A DNA stretch of 5,740 nucleotides from JBEGTT01 sp041179245 (lineage in GTDB: Bacteria > Pseudomonadota > Gammaproteobacteria > Burkholderiales > Rhodocyclaceae). The position numbers were made by a program, and so were the translations under genes. Numbering within the stretch: the stretch's first letter is position 1; the number at the start of each line of letters is the position of its first letter. Of the stretch, positions 1-5,643 are shown piece after piece. The notes under the pieces are model-generated. The model did not search any database, was not told where the DNA came from, and saw only the letters and a program-made list of their open reading frames with translations. The DNA lies in the NCBI GenBank assembly GCA_041179245.1, contig JBEGTT010000145.1:1-5740 (forward strand), given 5' to 3'.

Positions 1-129
1 TTCTACCGTTACAAAGCCGGTGCTTTGGATTACGTTGAAACCATTGGCGGCGCACCCTTGCCAGCACCAGCAGCTCCACCTGCTGCAGAACCAGCTCCCG
101 CACCAGCGGCCCCGGCAACAGCCAAGTAA
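1..129 (+). CDS. C-terminal end of a probable LivK-like ABC substrate-binding protein (5' truncated by window edge)
   Basis: Reading frame 1 is open from the first base to a TAA at 127-129, giving the last 42 residues of a protein. It begins FYRYKAGALDYVETIGG, which resembles the C-terminal strand of periplasmic branched-chain amino acid-binding proteins. It then runs into a tail of about 25 residues made almost only of Pro and Ala with two Glu, ending TAK. The position directly upstream of livH-livM-livG-livF in the same direction is the classic place for livK, which supplies the periplasmic receptor. The identification rests mainly on this context, because the ligand-binding lobes and signal peptide lie outside the window. 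The Pro/Ala tail is not a usual part of LivK and may be a flexible extension. A different secreted or envelope protein with a PA-rich end cannot be ruled out. Confidence 0.6.
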   Translation, partial: FYRYKAGALDYVETIGGAPLPAPAAPPAAEPAPAPAAPATAK

Positions 130-142
130 TCACAGCAAATAT

Positions 143-183
143 CAAGACGGCACCCAAGGTAAAACCTGATGGTGCCGTTCTTG
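143..183 (+). promoter_or_regulatory. Intercistronic stem-loop between the binding-protein gene and livH
   Basis: Bases 147-154 (ACGGCACC) pair perfectly with 171-178 (GGTGCCGT). The stem extends with 143-146 (CAAG) pairing to 180-183 (CTTG) across one bulged T at 179. Inside the loop, 157-160 (AGGT) can pair with 164-167 (ACCT) around AAA. No T-run follows, so this is not a standard intrinsic terminator. It ends 16 nt before the livH start codon. By analogy with other binding-protein-dependent transporters, such an element could protect the upstream mRNA or cause partial termination, so that more binding protein than permease is made. That role is inference. Confidence 0.65.
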
Positions 184-199
184 TATCTAGCTAATCCTA

Positions 200-1123
200 A
201 TGGATACTTTCCTCCAGCAAATCATTAACGGACTCGTCCAAGGCAGCATTTATGCCTTGGTCGCGCTGGGTTACACCATGGTCTACGGGATCATGGGGTT
301 AATCAATTTCGCCCACGGCGAAGTGGTGATGATCGGCACTTTGGTGGCGATTACCAGTTTGACCACGCTTAACGCCCTCGGTGTGCCCGCTGTCTTAGCC
401 GCGTTGATTGCGGTTCTGCTGTCCATCTTGACCTGCATGAGTATCGGTTGGGGTCTGGAAAGAATCGCCTACCGCCCGCTACGGAATGCCCCGCGCTTAA
501 CCCCACTGATTACCGCCATCGGCATGTCGCTGCTCCTGCAAAACTTGGCAATGATTATTTGGGGCCGCAATTACCTGAAGTTCCCGCCCTTAATCGAACG
601 GGTGACCTATGAGTTTGGTGATTTATCGTTCAGCAATGTCCAAATTCTGATCGTCGCCGTTGCCGCCATCAGCATGAGTGGGTTGCTGCTATTGGTATAT
701 CGCACCAAACTCGGCATGGCCATGCGTGCCACTGCCCAGAATCCCCAAGTCGCCTCGCTGATGGGCGTGAATATCAACCGCGTGATCGCTTCGGCCTTTG
801 TGATTGGCTCAGCGCTAGCGGCCATCGCCGGGATCATGATCGGCAACTATTACGAAATCGCCCATTACCAGATGGGTTTTATGCTTGGCCTCAAAGCCTT
901 CACCGCAGCCGTATTGGGTGGCATTGGTAATCTTGCTGGCGCGATGTTAGGTGGGATTTTGCTGGGGCTGATTGAAGCCCTCGGGGCGGGTTATATCGAA
1001 GACCTGACTGGCGGTTTTCTCGGCAGCCACTATCAGGATATTTTTGCCTTCGTCGTGCTGATTGGTGTGTTGATGTTCCGGCCTTCGGGTTTGTTGGGCG
1101 AGAAGACAGGCGATAGAGCATGA
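200..1123 (+). CDS. livH: LivH: branched-chain amino acid ABC transporter permease
   Basis: This 307-residue, very hydrophobic inner-membrane protein is one of the two channel subunits of a HAAT-family importer for leucine, isoleucine, valine or related substrates. The N-terminus (GLVQGSIYALVALGYTMVYGI) and the GLINFAHGE motif at about residues 33-41 are hallmarks of LivH. A second hallmark is the conserved cytoplasmic loop around residues 232-252 (KAFTAAVLGGIGNLAGAMLGG), which contacts the ATPase subunits. Length matches the family norm of about 300. Several membrane-spanning stretches cover nearly the whole chain. The ATG at 200 is chosen because the family N-terminus begins just there, although no good Shine-Dalgarno sequence is visible upstream, only a T/A-rich spacer after the stem-loop. 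The stop codon overlaps the livM start in an ATGA. The exact substrate cannot be read from the permease; other amino acids or amides are possible. Confidence 0.95.
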   Translation: MDTFLQQIINGLVQGSIYALVALGYTMVYGIMGLINFAHGEVVMIGTLVAITSLTTLNALGVPAVLAALIAVLLSILTCMSIGWGLERIAYRPLRNAPRLTPLITAIGMSLLLQNLAMIIWGRNYLKFPPLIERVTYEFGDLSFSNVQILIVAVAAISMSGLLLLVYRTKLGMAMRATAQNPQVASLMGVNINRVIASAFVIGSALAAIAGIMIGNYYEIAHYQMGFMLGLKAFTAAVLGGIGNLAGAMLGGILLGLIEALGAGYIEDLTGGFLGSHYQDIFAFVVLIGVLMFRPSGLLGEKTGDRA

Positions 1124-2163
1124 AGCTCAACACCCGCCTACTCTGGATCACTTTGGCCCCGCTGTTACTGGCACTACCGTTTATTGCCGGTTTAGGCGGG
1201 CAAGCATGGGTGCGGATTCTCGACCTAGCAATTCTTTATGTGTTCCTCGCGCTGGGCCTAAACATCGTGGTCGGGTTGGCCGGGCTATTGGACATGGGCT
1301 ACATCGCGTTCTATGCCGTCGGCGCCTACACCTGGGCCTTACTCGCCAGCCCGCACTTTGGGCTGCATCTACCGTTCTGGGTCATTCTGCCGCTCGGTGC
1401 AGGGTTCGCTTGTTTCCTTGGCGTACTGCTGGGTGCGCCAACACTGAGGCTACGCGGTGATTACCTCGCCATCGTCACGCTCGGTTTTGGCGAAATCATC
1501 CGCATTTTCATGAACAACCTGAATGCGCCAATCAACATCACCAACGGGCCGCAAGGCATCAACCTGATTGATCCTGTGCGTATTGCCGACTTCAGTTTCA
1601 GTGGCCGCACCGAATTTATCGGCATCATTTTTACTAGCCCGCAGAAGTATTACTACCTGCTGTTACTACTGGTAGCGCTGGTCATTTTCGTCAATATCCG
1701 CCTACAACACTCTCGCATCGGCCGGGCTTGGCAAGCCATCCGCGAAGATGAAATCGCCGCCAAAGCCATCGGCATCAACACACGCAATATGAAGCTTCTT
1801 GCCTTTGCCATGGGCGCGAGTTTCGGCGGTATCGCCGGTGGGGTATTCGCCGCCATGCAGGGTTTTGTCTCGCCCGAAAGTTTCTCGCTGACCGAATCGG
1901 TAATGGTGCTGGCAATGGTGGTACTGGGCGGCATGGGCCATATACCCGGCGTCATTCTGGGTGCCGTGTTGCTGACCATCCTGCCGGAGTTTTTGCGCTT
2001 CGCCTTAGTGCCGGTGCAAACCTTATTGTTTGGCAAAGTGCTGGTTGATCCTGAAAGCCTGCGGATGCTGCTATTCGGTTTGGCGCTGGTCTTGGTGATG
2101 CGTTGGCGTCCGGCTGGTTTGTGGCCGGCCCGCACTGGTGGCAAAGGCGGGAAAGCCTCATGA
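1120..2163 (+). CDS. livM: LivM: branched-chain amino acid ABC transporter permease
   Basis: This 347-residue second permease subunit of the importer pairs with LivH in the inner membrane. The family signature is seen at residues 46-70 (GLNIVVGLAGLLDMGYIAFYAVGAY). The LRLRGDYLAIVTLGFGEIIRI block at about 109-129 is also typical, as is the ATPase-contacting loop near residues 256-283 (SLTESVMVLAMVVLGGMGHIPG). The C-terminus is short and basic (MRWRPAGLWP, then a Gly/Lys-rich end), as in other LivM proteins. The gene starts at an ATG overlapping the livH stop by 4 nt and ends in another ATGA overlap with livG, so translational coupling is likely. The GLLDMGY variant resembles the longer LivM form of Escherichia and Pseudomonas type operons rather than the shorter GLLSLG form. 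No frameshift or truncation is seen. Confidence 0.95.
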   Translation: MKLNTRLLWITLAPLLLALPFIAGLGGQAWVRILDLAILYVFLALGLNIVVGLAGLLDMGYIAFYAVGAYTWALLASPHFGLHLPFWVILPLGAGFACFLGVLLGAPTLRLRGDYLAIVTLGFGEIIRIFMNNLNAPINITNGPQGINLIDPVRIADFSFSGRTEFIGIIFTSPQKYYYLLLLLVALVIFVNIRLQHSRIGRAWQAIREDEIAAKAIGINTRNMKLLAFAMGASFGGIAGGVFAAMQGFVSPESFSLTESVMVLAMVVLGGMGHIPGVILGAVLLTILPEFLRFALVPVQTLLFGKVLVDPESLRMLLFGLALVLVMRWRPAGLWPARTGGKGGKAS

Positions 2164-2951
2164 CTACGACCAAACCCTTGCTCACCGCCGACCACATCAG
2201 TAAACATTTTGGTGGCGTGCGGGCGCTGCATGATATTTCCTTGCATATCAACGAAGGGGAAATCTACGGCCTAATTGGCCCCAACGGCGCCGGTAAAACC
2301 ACCTTCTTCAATTGCCTGACCGGTTTATATATTCCAGAAAATGGCATTTTTACCTTTGACGGCAAAACACTAAAAGCGGATGCACCGCATCTCGCTGCCC
2401 AACATGGCATCGCCCGTACTTTCCAGAACATTCGCCTGTTTGGCGGCATGACCGCCCGCGAAAACGTAATGATCGGCCAGCATGTCCGCAGCCAGCAAGG
2501 TGTGTTCGGTGCGATTTTTCGCAGCCCTGCTGCCCGTGAAGAAGAGGCGCACATCGTCCGCCGCGCGGAGGAATTGCTGCATTACGTCGACATCGCCGAT
2601 CAAGCCGATGAACTGGCCTGCAATCTGTCCTATGGCGACCAACGCCGGCTGGAAATTGCCCGTGCGCTGGCAACGCAGCCTAAATTGTTGTGTCTGGACG
2701 AACCTGCTGCCGGTATGAACGCCAGCGAAACCGCTGGACTGCGCACACTGATCGAAGGCATCCGCCAAGATGGCACCACCATTTTGCTGATTGAACACGA
2801 TGTTAAATTGGTGATGGGCCTGTGCGACCGGGTTGCTGTACTCGATTACGGTGAACTGATTTGCCAAGACACGCCGGCCATCGTCCAACGCGACCCGCGC
2901 GTAATTGAGGCGTATTTGGGGAGTGAGGAATTGGAACATCGTCATGACTAA
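2160..2951 (+). CDS. livG: LivG: branched-chain amino acid ABC transporter ATP-binding protein
   Basis: This cytoplasmic ATPase of 263 residues powers the importer together with LivF. Numbering from the chosen start, Walker A is GPNGAGKTT at 40-48. The Q-loop is RTFQNIRLF with Gln 89. The ABC signature is LSYGDQRRLEIARAL at 156-170, Walker B is LLCLDEP at 176-182 with catalytic Glu 181, and the switch His is 213 (IEHD). The FQNIRLF and AAGMN motifs point to LivG rather than LivF. An in-frame ATG lies 57 nt upstream at 2103, but it sits inside livM and would add 19 unrelated residues. The ATG at 2160 gives the 4-nt ATGA overlap with the livM stop, fits the family N-terminus, and has a weak AAAGG at 2143-2147. 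The last residues (EELEHRHD) are charged and variable. All residues needed for ATP hydrolysis are present. Confidence 0.95.
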   Translation: MTTTKPLLTADHISKHFGGVRALHDISLHINEGEIYGLIGPNGAGKTTFFNCLTGLYIPENGIFTFDGKTLKADAPHLAAQHGIARTFQNIRLFGGMTARENVMIGQHVRSQQGVFGAIFRSPAAREEEAHIVRRAEELLHYVDIADQADELACNLSYGDQRRLEIARALATQPKLLCLDEPAAGMNASETAGLRTLIEGIRQDGTTILLIEHDVKLVMGLCDRVAVLDYGELICQDTPAIVQRDPRVIEAYLGSEELEHRHD

Positions 2952-3666
2952 TCCCGCGCCCCCTTTGCTCAGTCTGCTCGACCTGAATGTTGCCTACGGC
3001 GGCATCCAAGCGGTACGTGGCATCAATCTGCACATCAACGAAGGTGAAACCGTCGCGCTGATTGGTGCTAACGGTGCCGGCAAAACCACCACACTCAAAG
3101 CCATTTCCCGCTTACTCAACAGCCAAGGCGAGATTCGTTTTGCTGGTGAATCGCTACAAAATCTCGCTCCCCACGAACTCCTCGCCAAAGGGATTGCGCT
3201 AGTGCCTGAAGGCCGTGGCATTTTTCCGCGCCTGACCGTAGCCGGAAATCTCGCCATGGGTGCATTCCTCAGAAACGACAAAGCCGCGATTGCCGAAGAC
3301 TTAGAACAAGCCTACCAACGCTTTCCCCGACTCGCGGAACGCCGCAACCAGTTAGCCGGTACGCTTTCCGGGGGCGAACAACAAATGTTAGCCATTGAAC
3401 GCGCCTTGATGGGACGGCCTCGTTTGCTGCTCCTCGATGAGCCTTCGATGGGCTTAGCGCCATTGATGGTCGCCAAGATTTTTGAAGTCGTTACCAGCGT
3501 CGCCCAAGCTGGCATGTCCGTGTTGCTGGTCGAACAAAACGCCAAGTTGGCACTAAAAGTCAGTCAACGCGCCTATGTGCTGGAAAGTGGCGAGATTAGC
3601 CTAAGCGGTTCATCCACTGACCTGCTCCACGACCCACGGGTTAAAGCCGCGTATTTGGGTGAGTAA
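2944..3666 (+). CDS. livF: LivF: branched-chain amino acid ABC transporter ATP-binding protein
   Basis: This second ATPase subunit of 240 residues is cytoplasmic. Walker A is GANGAGKTT at 41-49. The Q-loop region reads LVPEGRGIFPRLTV, with the LivF-typical PEGR at 88-91. The signature is LSGGEQQMLAIERAL at 141-155, Walker B is LLLLDEP at 161-167, and the switch position is Gln 198 in VEQN, which replaces His as usual in LivF. The ATG at 2944 overlaps the livG stop by 8 nt (ATGACTAA) and matches the normal family length of about 235. The longer in-frame ATG at 2905 would add 13 residues encoded inside livG and is less likely. One oddity is Glu 152 in the signature helix, where relatives usually have Gly or Ala (AIGRAL or AIARAL). 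It is the last recognisable transporter gene of the operon. Confidence 0.95.
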   Translation: MTNPAPPLLSLLDLNVAYGGIQAVRGINLHINEGETVALIGANGAGKTTTLKAISRLLNSQGEIRFAGESLQNLAPHELLAKGIALVPEGRGIFPRLTVAGNLAMGAFLRNDKAAIAEDLEQAYQRFPRLAERRNQLAGTLSGGEQQMLAIERALMGRPRLLLLDEPSMGLAPLMVAKIFEVVTSVAQAGMSVLLVEQNAKLALKVSQRAYVLESGEISLSGSSTDLLHDPRVKAAYLGE

Positions 3667-3684
3667 GTTAAGAAACGCATCCTC

Positions 3685-4554
3685 GTGACCACCTACTTCC
3701 AGATGACCAGCCCCTTCGATACCGAATGGGGAACGCTGCTTTTGCTCGAACCGCCTGATGCCAACGAGAGTGCCTTGCGTGCTCAGTTGCTTGATGGCAG
3801 CTACGACAAACCCTTTGTCGTGGATGATGGTCAGGTGCGTTACCTGTACTTCTCGATCACGCTGATGCAAAGCGCAATGCGGATAGCCAAGCCGAACGAT
3901 CTGGAACTGAGTTACACACAAAAAATGATGGCGGCGCTGTTATTTGTGCCGCGCCCGAAGAACATTCTGCTGATTGGGCTAGGCGGTGGTTCACTGGTCA
4001 AGTTCTGCTACAACCGCCTGCCCGGCAGCCAATTCACGGCAGTTGAGTTGAATCCCCATGTGATCGCTTTGCGTGATGCTTTCTTCCTGCCGCCAGACAA
4101 CGAACGACTGCATATTGTCGAAGGGGATGGGGCGGAATATCTCGCTAATGCCGAAAAGGGCATCGACATCCTGTTTGTCGACGCCTTTGACAAAGTGGGT
4201 TTTGCCCCGGCACTGGCCAATTTGGAGTTTTTTGATACCGCTCGCCGCAAGTTATCGGGCAAGGGTATGTTGGTCGCCAATCTAGCCGGAGAACGTGACT
4301 CCTACGCCGGAGTCATCAGTGATGCGATGCAAGCTTTCGACGATCAGGTCATCGTGATTTCAGTTCCCGAAGATGGCAACCACATCCTCTATGCCTTCAA
4401 AGAACGGTTGTTTGAACCCCGCTGGCGCTGGCTGCACAACCACGCCAAAGAACTCCGCGCCCACCACGGACTCGACTTTCCTGACATCGTTGAAAAAATG
4501 GAACGCTCCGATAAACTTGGACTGGCGAGACGAGAACAAATCCGAGGAAGGTAA
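3685..4554 (+). CDS. Spermidine synthase-fold (Rossmann methyltransferase-like) protein, probably not a classical spermidine synthase
   Basis: The protein has 289 residues. A short beta-rich N-terminal part (residues 1-75, with W15 and a YLYFSITLMQSAMR segment) precedes a Rossmann domain. Motif I is LLIGLGGGSLVKF at 95-107. An acidic residue, E121 in AVELNP, would hold the nucleoside ribose. IVEGDGAEYL at 144-153 gives the D148/G149 pair that contacts adenine in this fold, and DILFVDAFD at 161-169 takes the place of the catalytic strand. True aminopropyltransferases carry GGGDG in motif I and DSSDP or similar in the last motif. Here these are GLGGGS and VDAFD, so the substrate or reaction is probably different. 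Members of this group are often annotated spermidine synthase-like without proof. The start is GTG at 3685, 18 nt after livF; an ATG at 3703 is an alternative, and neither has a strong ribosome binding site. It is probably co-transcribed with the liv genes, but a link to amino acid uptake is only positional. Confidence 0.75.
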   Translation: MTTYFQMTSPFDTEWGTLLLLEPPDANESALRAQLLDGSYDKPFVVDDGQVRYLYFSITLMQSAMRIAKPNDLELSYTQKMMAALLFVPRPKNILLIGLGGGSLVKFCYNRLPGSQFTAVELNPHVIALRDAFFLPPDNERLHIVEGDGAEYLANAEKGIDILFVDAFDKVGFAPALANLEFFDTARRKLSGKGMLVANLAGERDSYAGVISDAMQAFDDQVIVISVPEDGNHILYAFKERLFEPRWRWLHNHAKELRAHHGLDFPDIVEKMERSDKLGLARREQIRGR

Positions 4555-4559
4555 AACTA

Positions 4560-4775
4560 ATGAACCACACCATGACACTCCACCAAACCATCTTAATCGC
4601 TACAGCCATCCTGCTTTCTGCCTGTACAACCGCAAACTGGTACGAAGGCTTTCGGCAATCGGCAGTTGATAACTGCAACCGTATGGAATCCAGTGACCGA
4701 GAGCGCTGCCTGTCACGGGTAAGTTCTCAGAAATACGAGGAGTACAAAAAGGAACGCGCTGGGGATTTGAAGTGA
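4560..4775 (+). CDS. Small conserved-type lipoprotein of unknown function
   Basis: The protein has 71 residues. A short N-region and hydrophobic core (TILIATAILLSAC) end in a lipobox LSAC with the lipidated Cys at residue 22, so the mature protein would be about 50 residues. Thr-Thr at +2/+3, with no Asp, suggests sorting to the outer membrane. The mature part is hydrophilic, starts ANWYEGFRQSA, holds two further cysteines (39 and 50), and ends in a charged helix (QKYEEYKKERAGDLK). Short WYEG-type lipoproteins of this layout occur as uncharacterised proteins in gammaproteobacteria; I recognise the style but no function. AGGAAGG at 4545-4551, 8 nt before the ATG at 4560, is the best ribosome binding site on the plus strand and supports this start over ATG 4572. 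It lies 5 nt after the preceding stop, so co-transcription is likely. Confidence 0.8.
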   Translation: MNHTMTLHQTILIATAILLSACTTANWYEGFRQSAVDNCNRMESSDRERCLSRVSSQKYEEYKKERAGDLK

Positions 4776-4787
4776 CCAACAGGGTGT

Positions 4788-4826
4788 AAAAAACCCGCTG
4801 AATCAGGTTGAGCCAGCGGGTTCTTA
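4788..4826. terminator. Convergent rho-independent terminator, stronger for the minus strand
   Basis: The 9-bp arms 4792-4800 (AACCCGCTG) and 4814-4822 (CAGCGGGTT) are perfect complements around a 13-nt loop. Read on the minus strand, the hairpin runs into a six-T tract (A-run 4788-4793 on the plus strand), a standard intrinsic terminator placed just after the ferredoxin stop. On the plus strand the tail is TTCTTAGCTT, which is weaker but could still end the transcript leaving the lipoprotein gene at 4775. Confidence 0.85.
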
Positions 4827-4828
4827 GC

Positions 4829-5086
4829 TTAGTGGCGTGGGTTACCGGTCAGCTTTTGGTACTTACCCCACAGCAGATCTTCCGACTCAACGTGTGAAGG
4901 GTCCTTGGGAATGCAATCTACTGGGCAAACTTGAACGCACTGAGGTTCGTCGTAGTGACCAATACATTCTGTGCACTTGTTGGGGTCAATGACATAAACC
5001 TCTTCGCCCTGAGAAATCGCTTCATTGGGGCATTCGGGTTCACAAACGTCACAGTTGATACATTCGTCAGTAATCATGAGAGCCAT
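4829..5086 (-). CDS. 2[4Fe-4S] ferredoxin, YfhL / Chromatium (Alvin) type
   Basis: This 85-residue cytoplasmic electron carrier has two four-iron clusters. The first motif is C9-x2-C12-x2-C15-x3-C19-P. The second is C38-x2-C41-x8-C50-x3-C54-P, with the eight-residue insertion (IGHYDEPQ) between its second and third Cys. That insertion and the C-terminal extension after C54 (ending with helix-like LLWGKYQKLTGNPRH) define the Alvin/YfhL subfamily, known for clusters of very low and unequal potential. By family precedent C9, C12, C15 and C54 bind one cluster and C19, C38, C41 and C50 the other; C58 (PVDCI) is an extra Cys also typical of the group. AAAGGA at 5095-5100 on the minus strand, 8 nt from the ATG, supports the start MALMITDEC. 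It lies 62 nt downstream of coaD and is followed at once by a terminator. Its redox partner is not shown here. Confidence 0.95.
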   Translation of the reverse strand: MALMITDECINCDVCEPECPNEAISQGEEVYVIDPNKCTECIGHYDEPQCVQVCPVDCIPKDPSHVESEDLLWGKYQKLTGNPRH

Positions 5087-5110
5087 GACATTGTTCCTTT
5101 TTCTGATGGA

Positions 5111-5155
5111 TGACTGAGTTGGGTGAAATGGTTGGCTAGCGCAAGGTCTCAGTCA
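5111..5155 (-). repeat. 8-bp inverted repeat in the coaD-ferredoxin gap, overlapping the coaD stop codon
   Basis: TGACTGAG at 5111-5118 and CTCAGTCA at 5148-5155 are perfect reverse complements separated by 29 nt. The right arm covers the coaD stop codon (5149-5151). In the transcript this could form a stem-loop between the two cistrons, possibly setting relative mRNA stability or translation. There is no T-run beside it, so it is not an intrinsic terminator. The loop is long and the function is inferred only. Confidence 0.4.
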
Positions 5156-5643
5156 ATTGCACTAACACGTTCAGCAAGGCACTTCAAAACGCTTGGCTGA
5201 ACAAATTTGCTGACATCTCCACCCAGCCGCGCAATTTCGCGCACCATCGTGGCAGAGACAAACATGTACTGCTCTCCCGGGGTCAGGAAAACCGTTTCAA
5301 CCTGCGGGAACAGGTTACGGTTCATGCCGGCCATCTGGAATTCATACTCAAAATCCGAAACGGCTCGCAGACCACGCACAATGACTTTGGCCCCTTTTTC
5401 ATGCACAAAGTTCATCAACAAGGTGTTAAAACCACAGACTTCAACGTTGGGTAAATCAGCGAAAATACTCGTGGCCATCTCAACGCGTTCAGCCAAGGTA
5501 AACAAAGGGCGCTTAGCGGGGCTTTCGGCAATTGCCAAAATAACCCGGTCAAAAAGACTCGCCGCCCGACGCGCCAAATCCTCATGCCCACGAGTTACTG
5601 GGTCAAATGTCCCAGGGTAAATTGCTAATCCTCGATGCAACAT
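5149..5643 (-). CDS. coaD: CoaD: phosphopantetheine adenylyltransferase
   Basis: This 164-residue cytoplasmic enzyme catalyses the fourth step of coenzyme A synthesis: ATP plus 4'-phosphopantetheine gives dephospho-CoA and pyrophosphate. It belongs to the nucleotidyltransferase superfamily. AIYPGTFDPVTRGH at 7-20 carries the TxGH nucleotide-binding motif (T17, H20). SPAKRPLFTLAER at 41-53 holds the conserved Lys 44. VIVRGLRAVSDFEYEFQMAGMNR at 87-109 carries the substrate- and phosphate-binding arginines (R90, R93) and the family block to N108/R109. YMFVSATMVREIARLGGDVSKFV at 126-148 matches the C-terminal SxTxVREIA region. Length is normal (about 160). The start at 5643 has AGGA at 5650-5653 on the minus strand, 6 nt away. 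It is likely co-transcribed with the downstream ferredoxin gene, an arrangement also met in other gammaproteobacteria. No defect is visible. Confidence 0.97.
   Translation of the reverse strand: MLHRGLAIYPGTFDPVTRGHEDLARRAASLFDRVILAIAESPAKRPLFTLAERVEMATSIFADLPNVEVCGFNTLLMNFVHEKGAKVIVRGLRAVSDFEYEFQMAGMNRNLFPQVETVFLTPGEQYMFVSATMVREIARLGGDVSKFVQPSVLKCLAERVSAID

Noticed and set aside
58..123. Short tandem repeat or CRISPR-like pattern in the CCAGCA/GCACCA-rich stretch
   Set aside because: The repetition follows from Pro and Ala codons of the protein tail; there are no regular repeat units or spacers.
2103..2159. Upstream in-frame start extending LivG by 19 residues
   Set aside because: The extension reads the end of livM in another frame and matches no LivG N-terminus; the ATGA overlap at 2160 explains the start better.
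1653..2246. Minus-strand open frame of 197 codons across livM and the livG start
   Set aside because: It is antisense to two well-supported genes. The translated protein is rich in Met, Pro, Ser and Thr without domain features, typical of a shadow frame.
2370..2945. Minus-strand open frame of 191 codons opposite livG
   Set aside because: It lies wholly antisense to a clear LivG coding sequence with all ABC motifs. Long antisense frames are common opposite ABC ATPases, and the protein shows no recognisable domain.
5207..5620. Plus-strand open frame of 137 codons opposite coaD
   Set aside because: coaD is certain from its motifs; the opposite frame has no family resemblance and no ribosome binding site of note.
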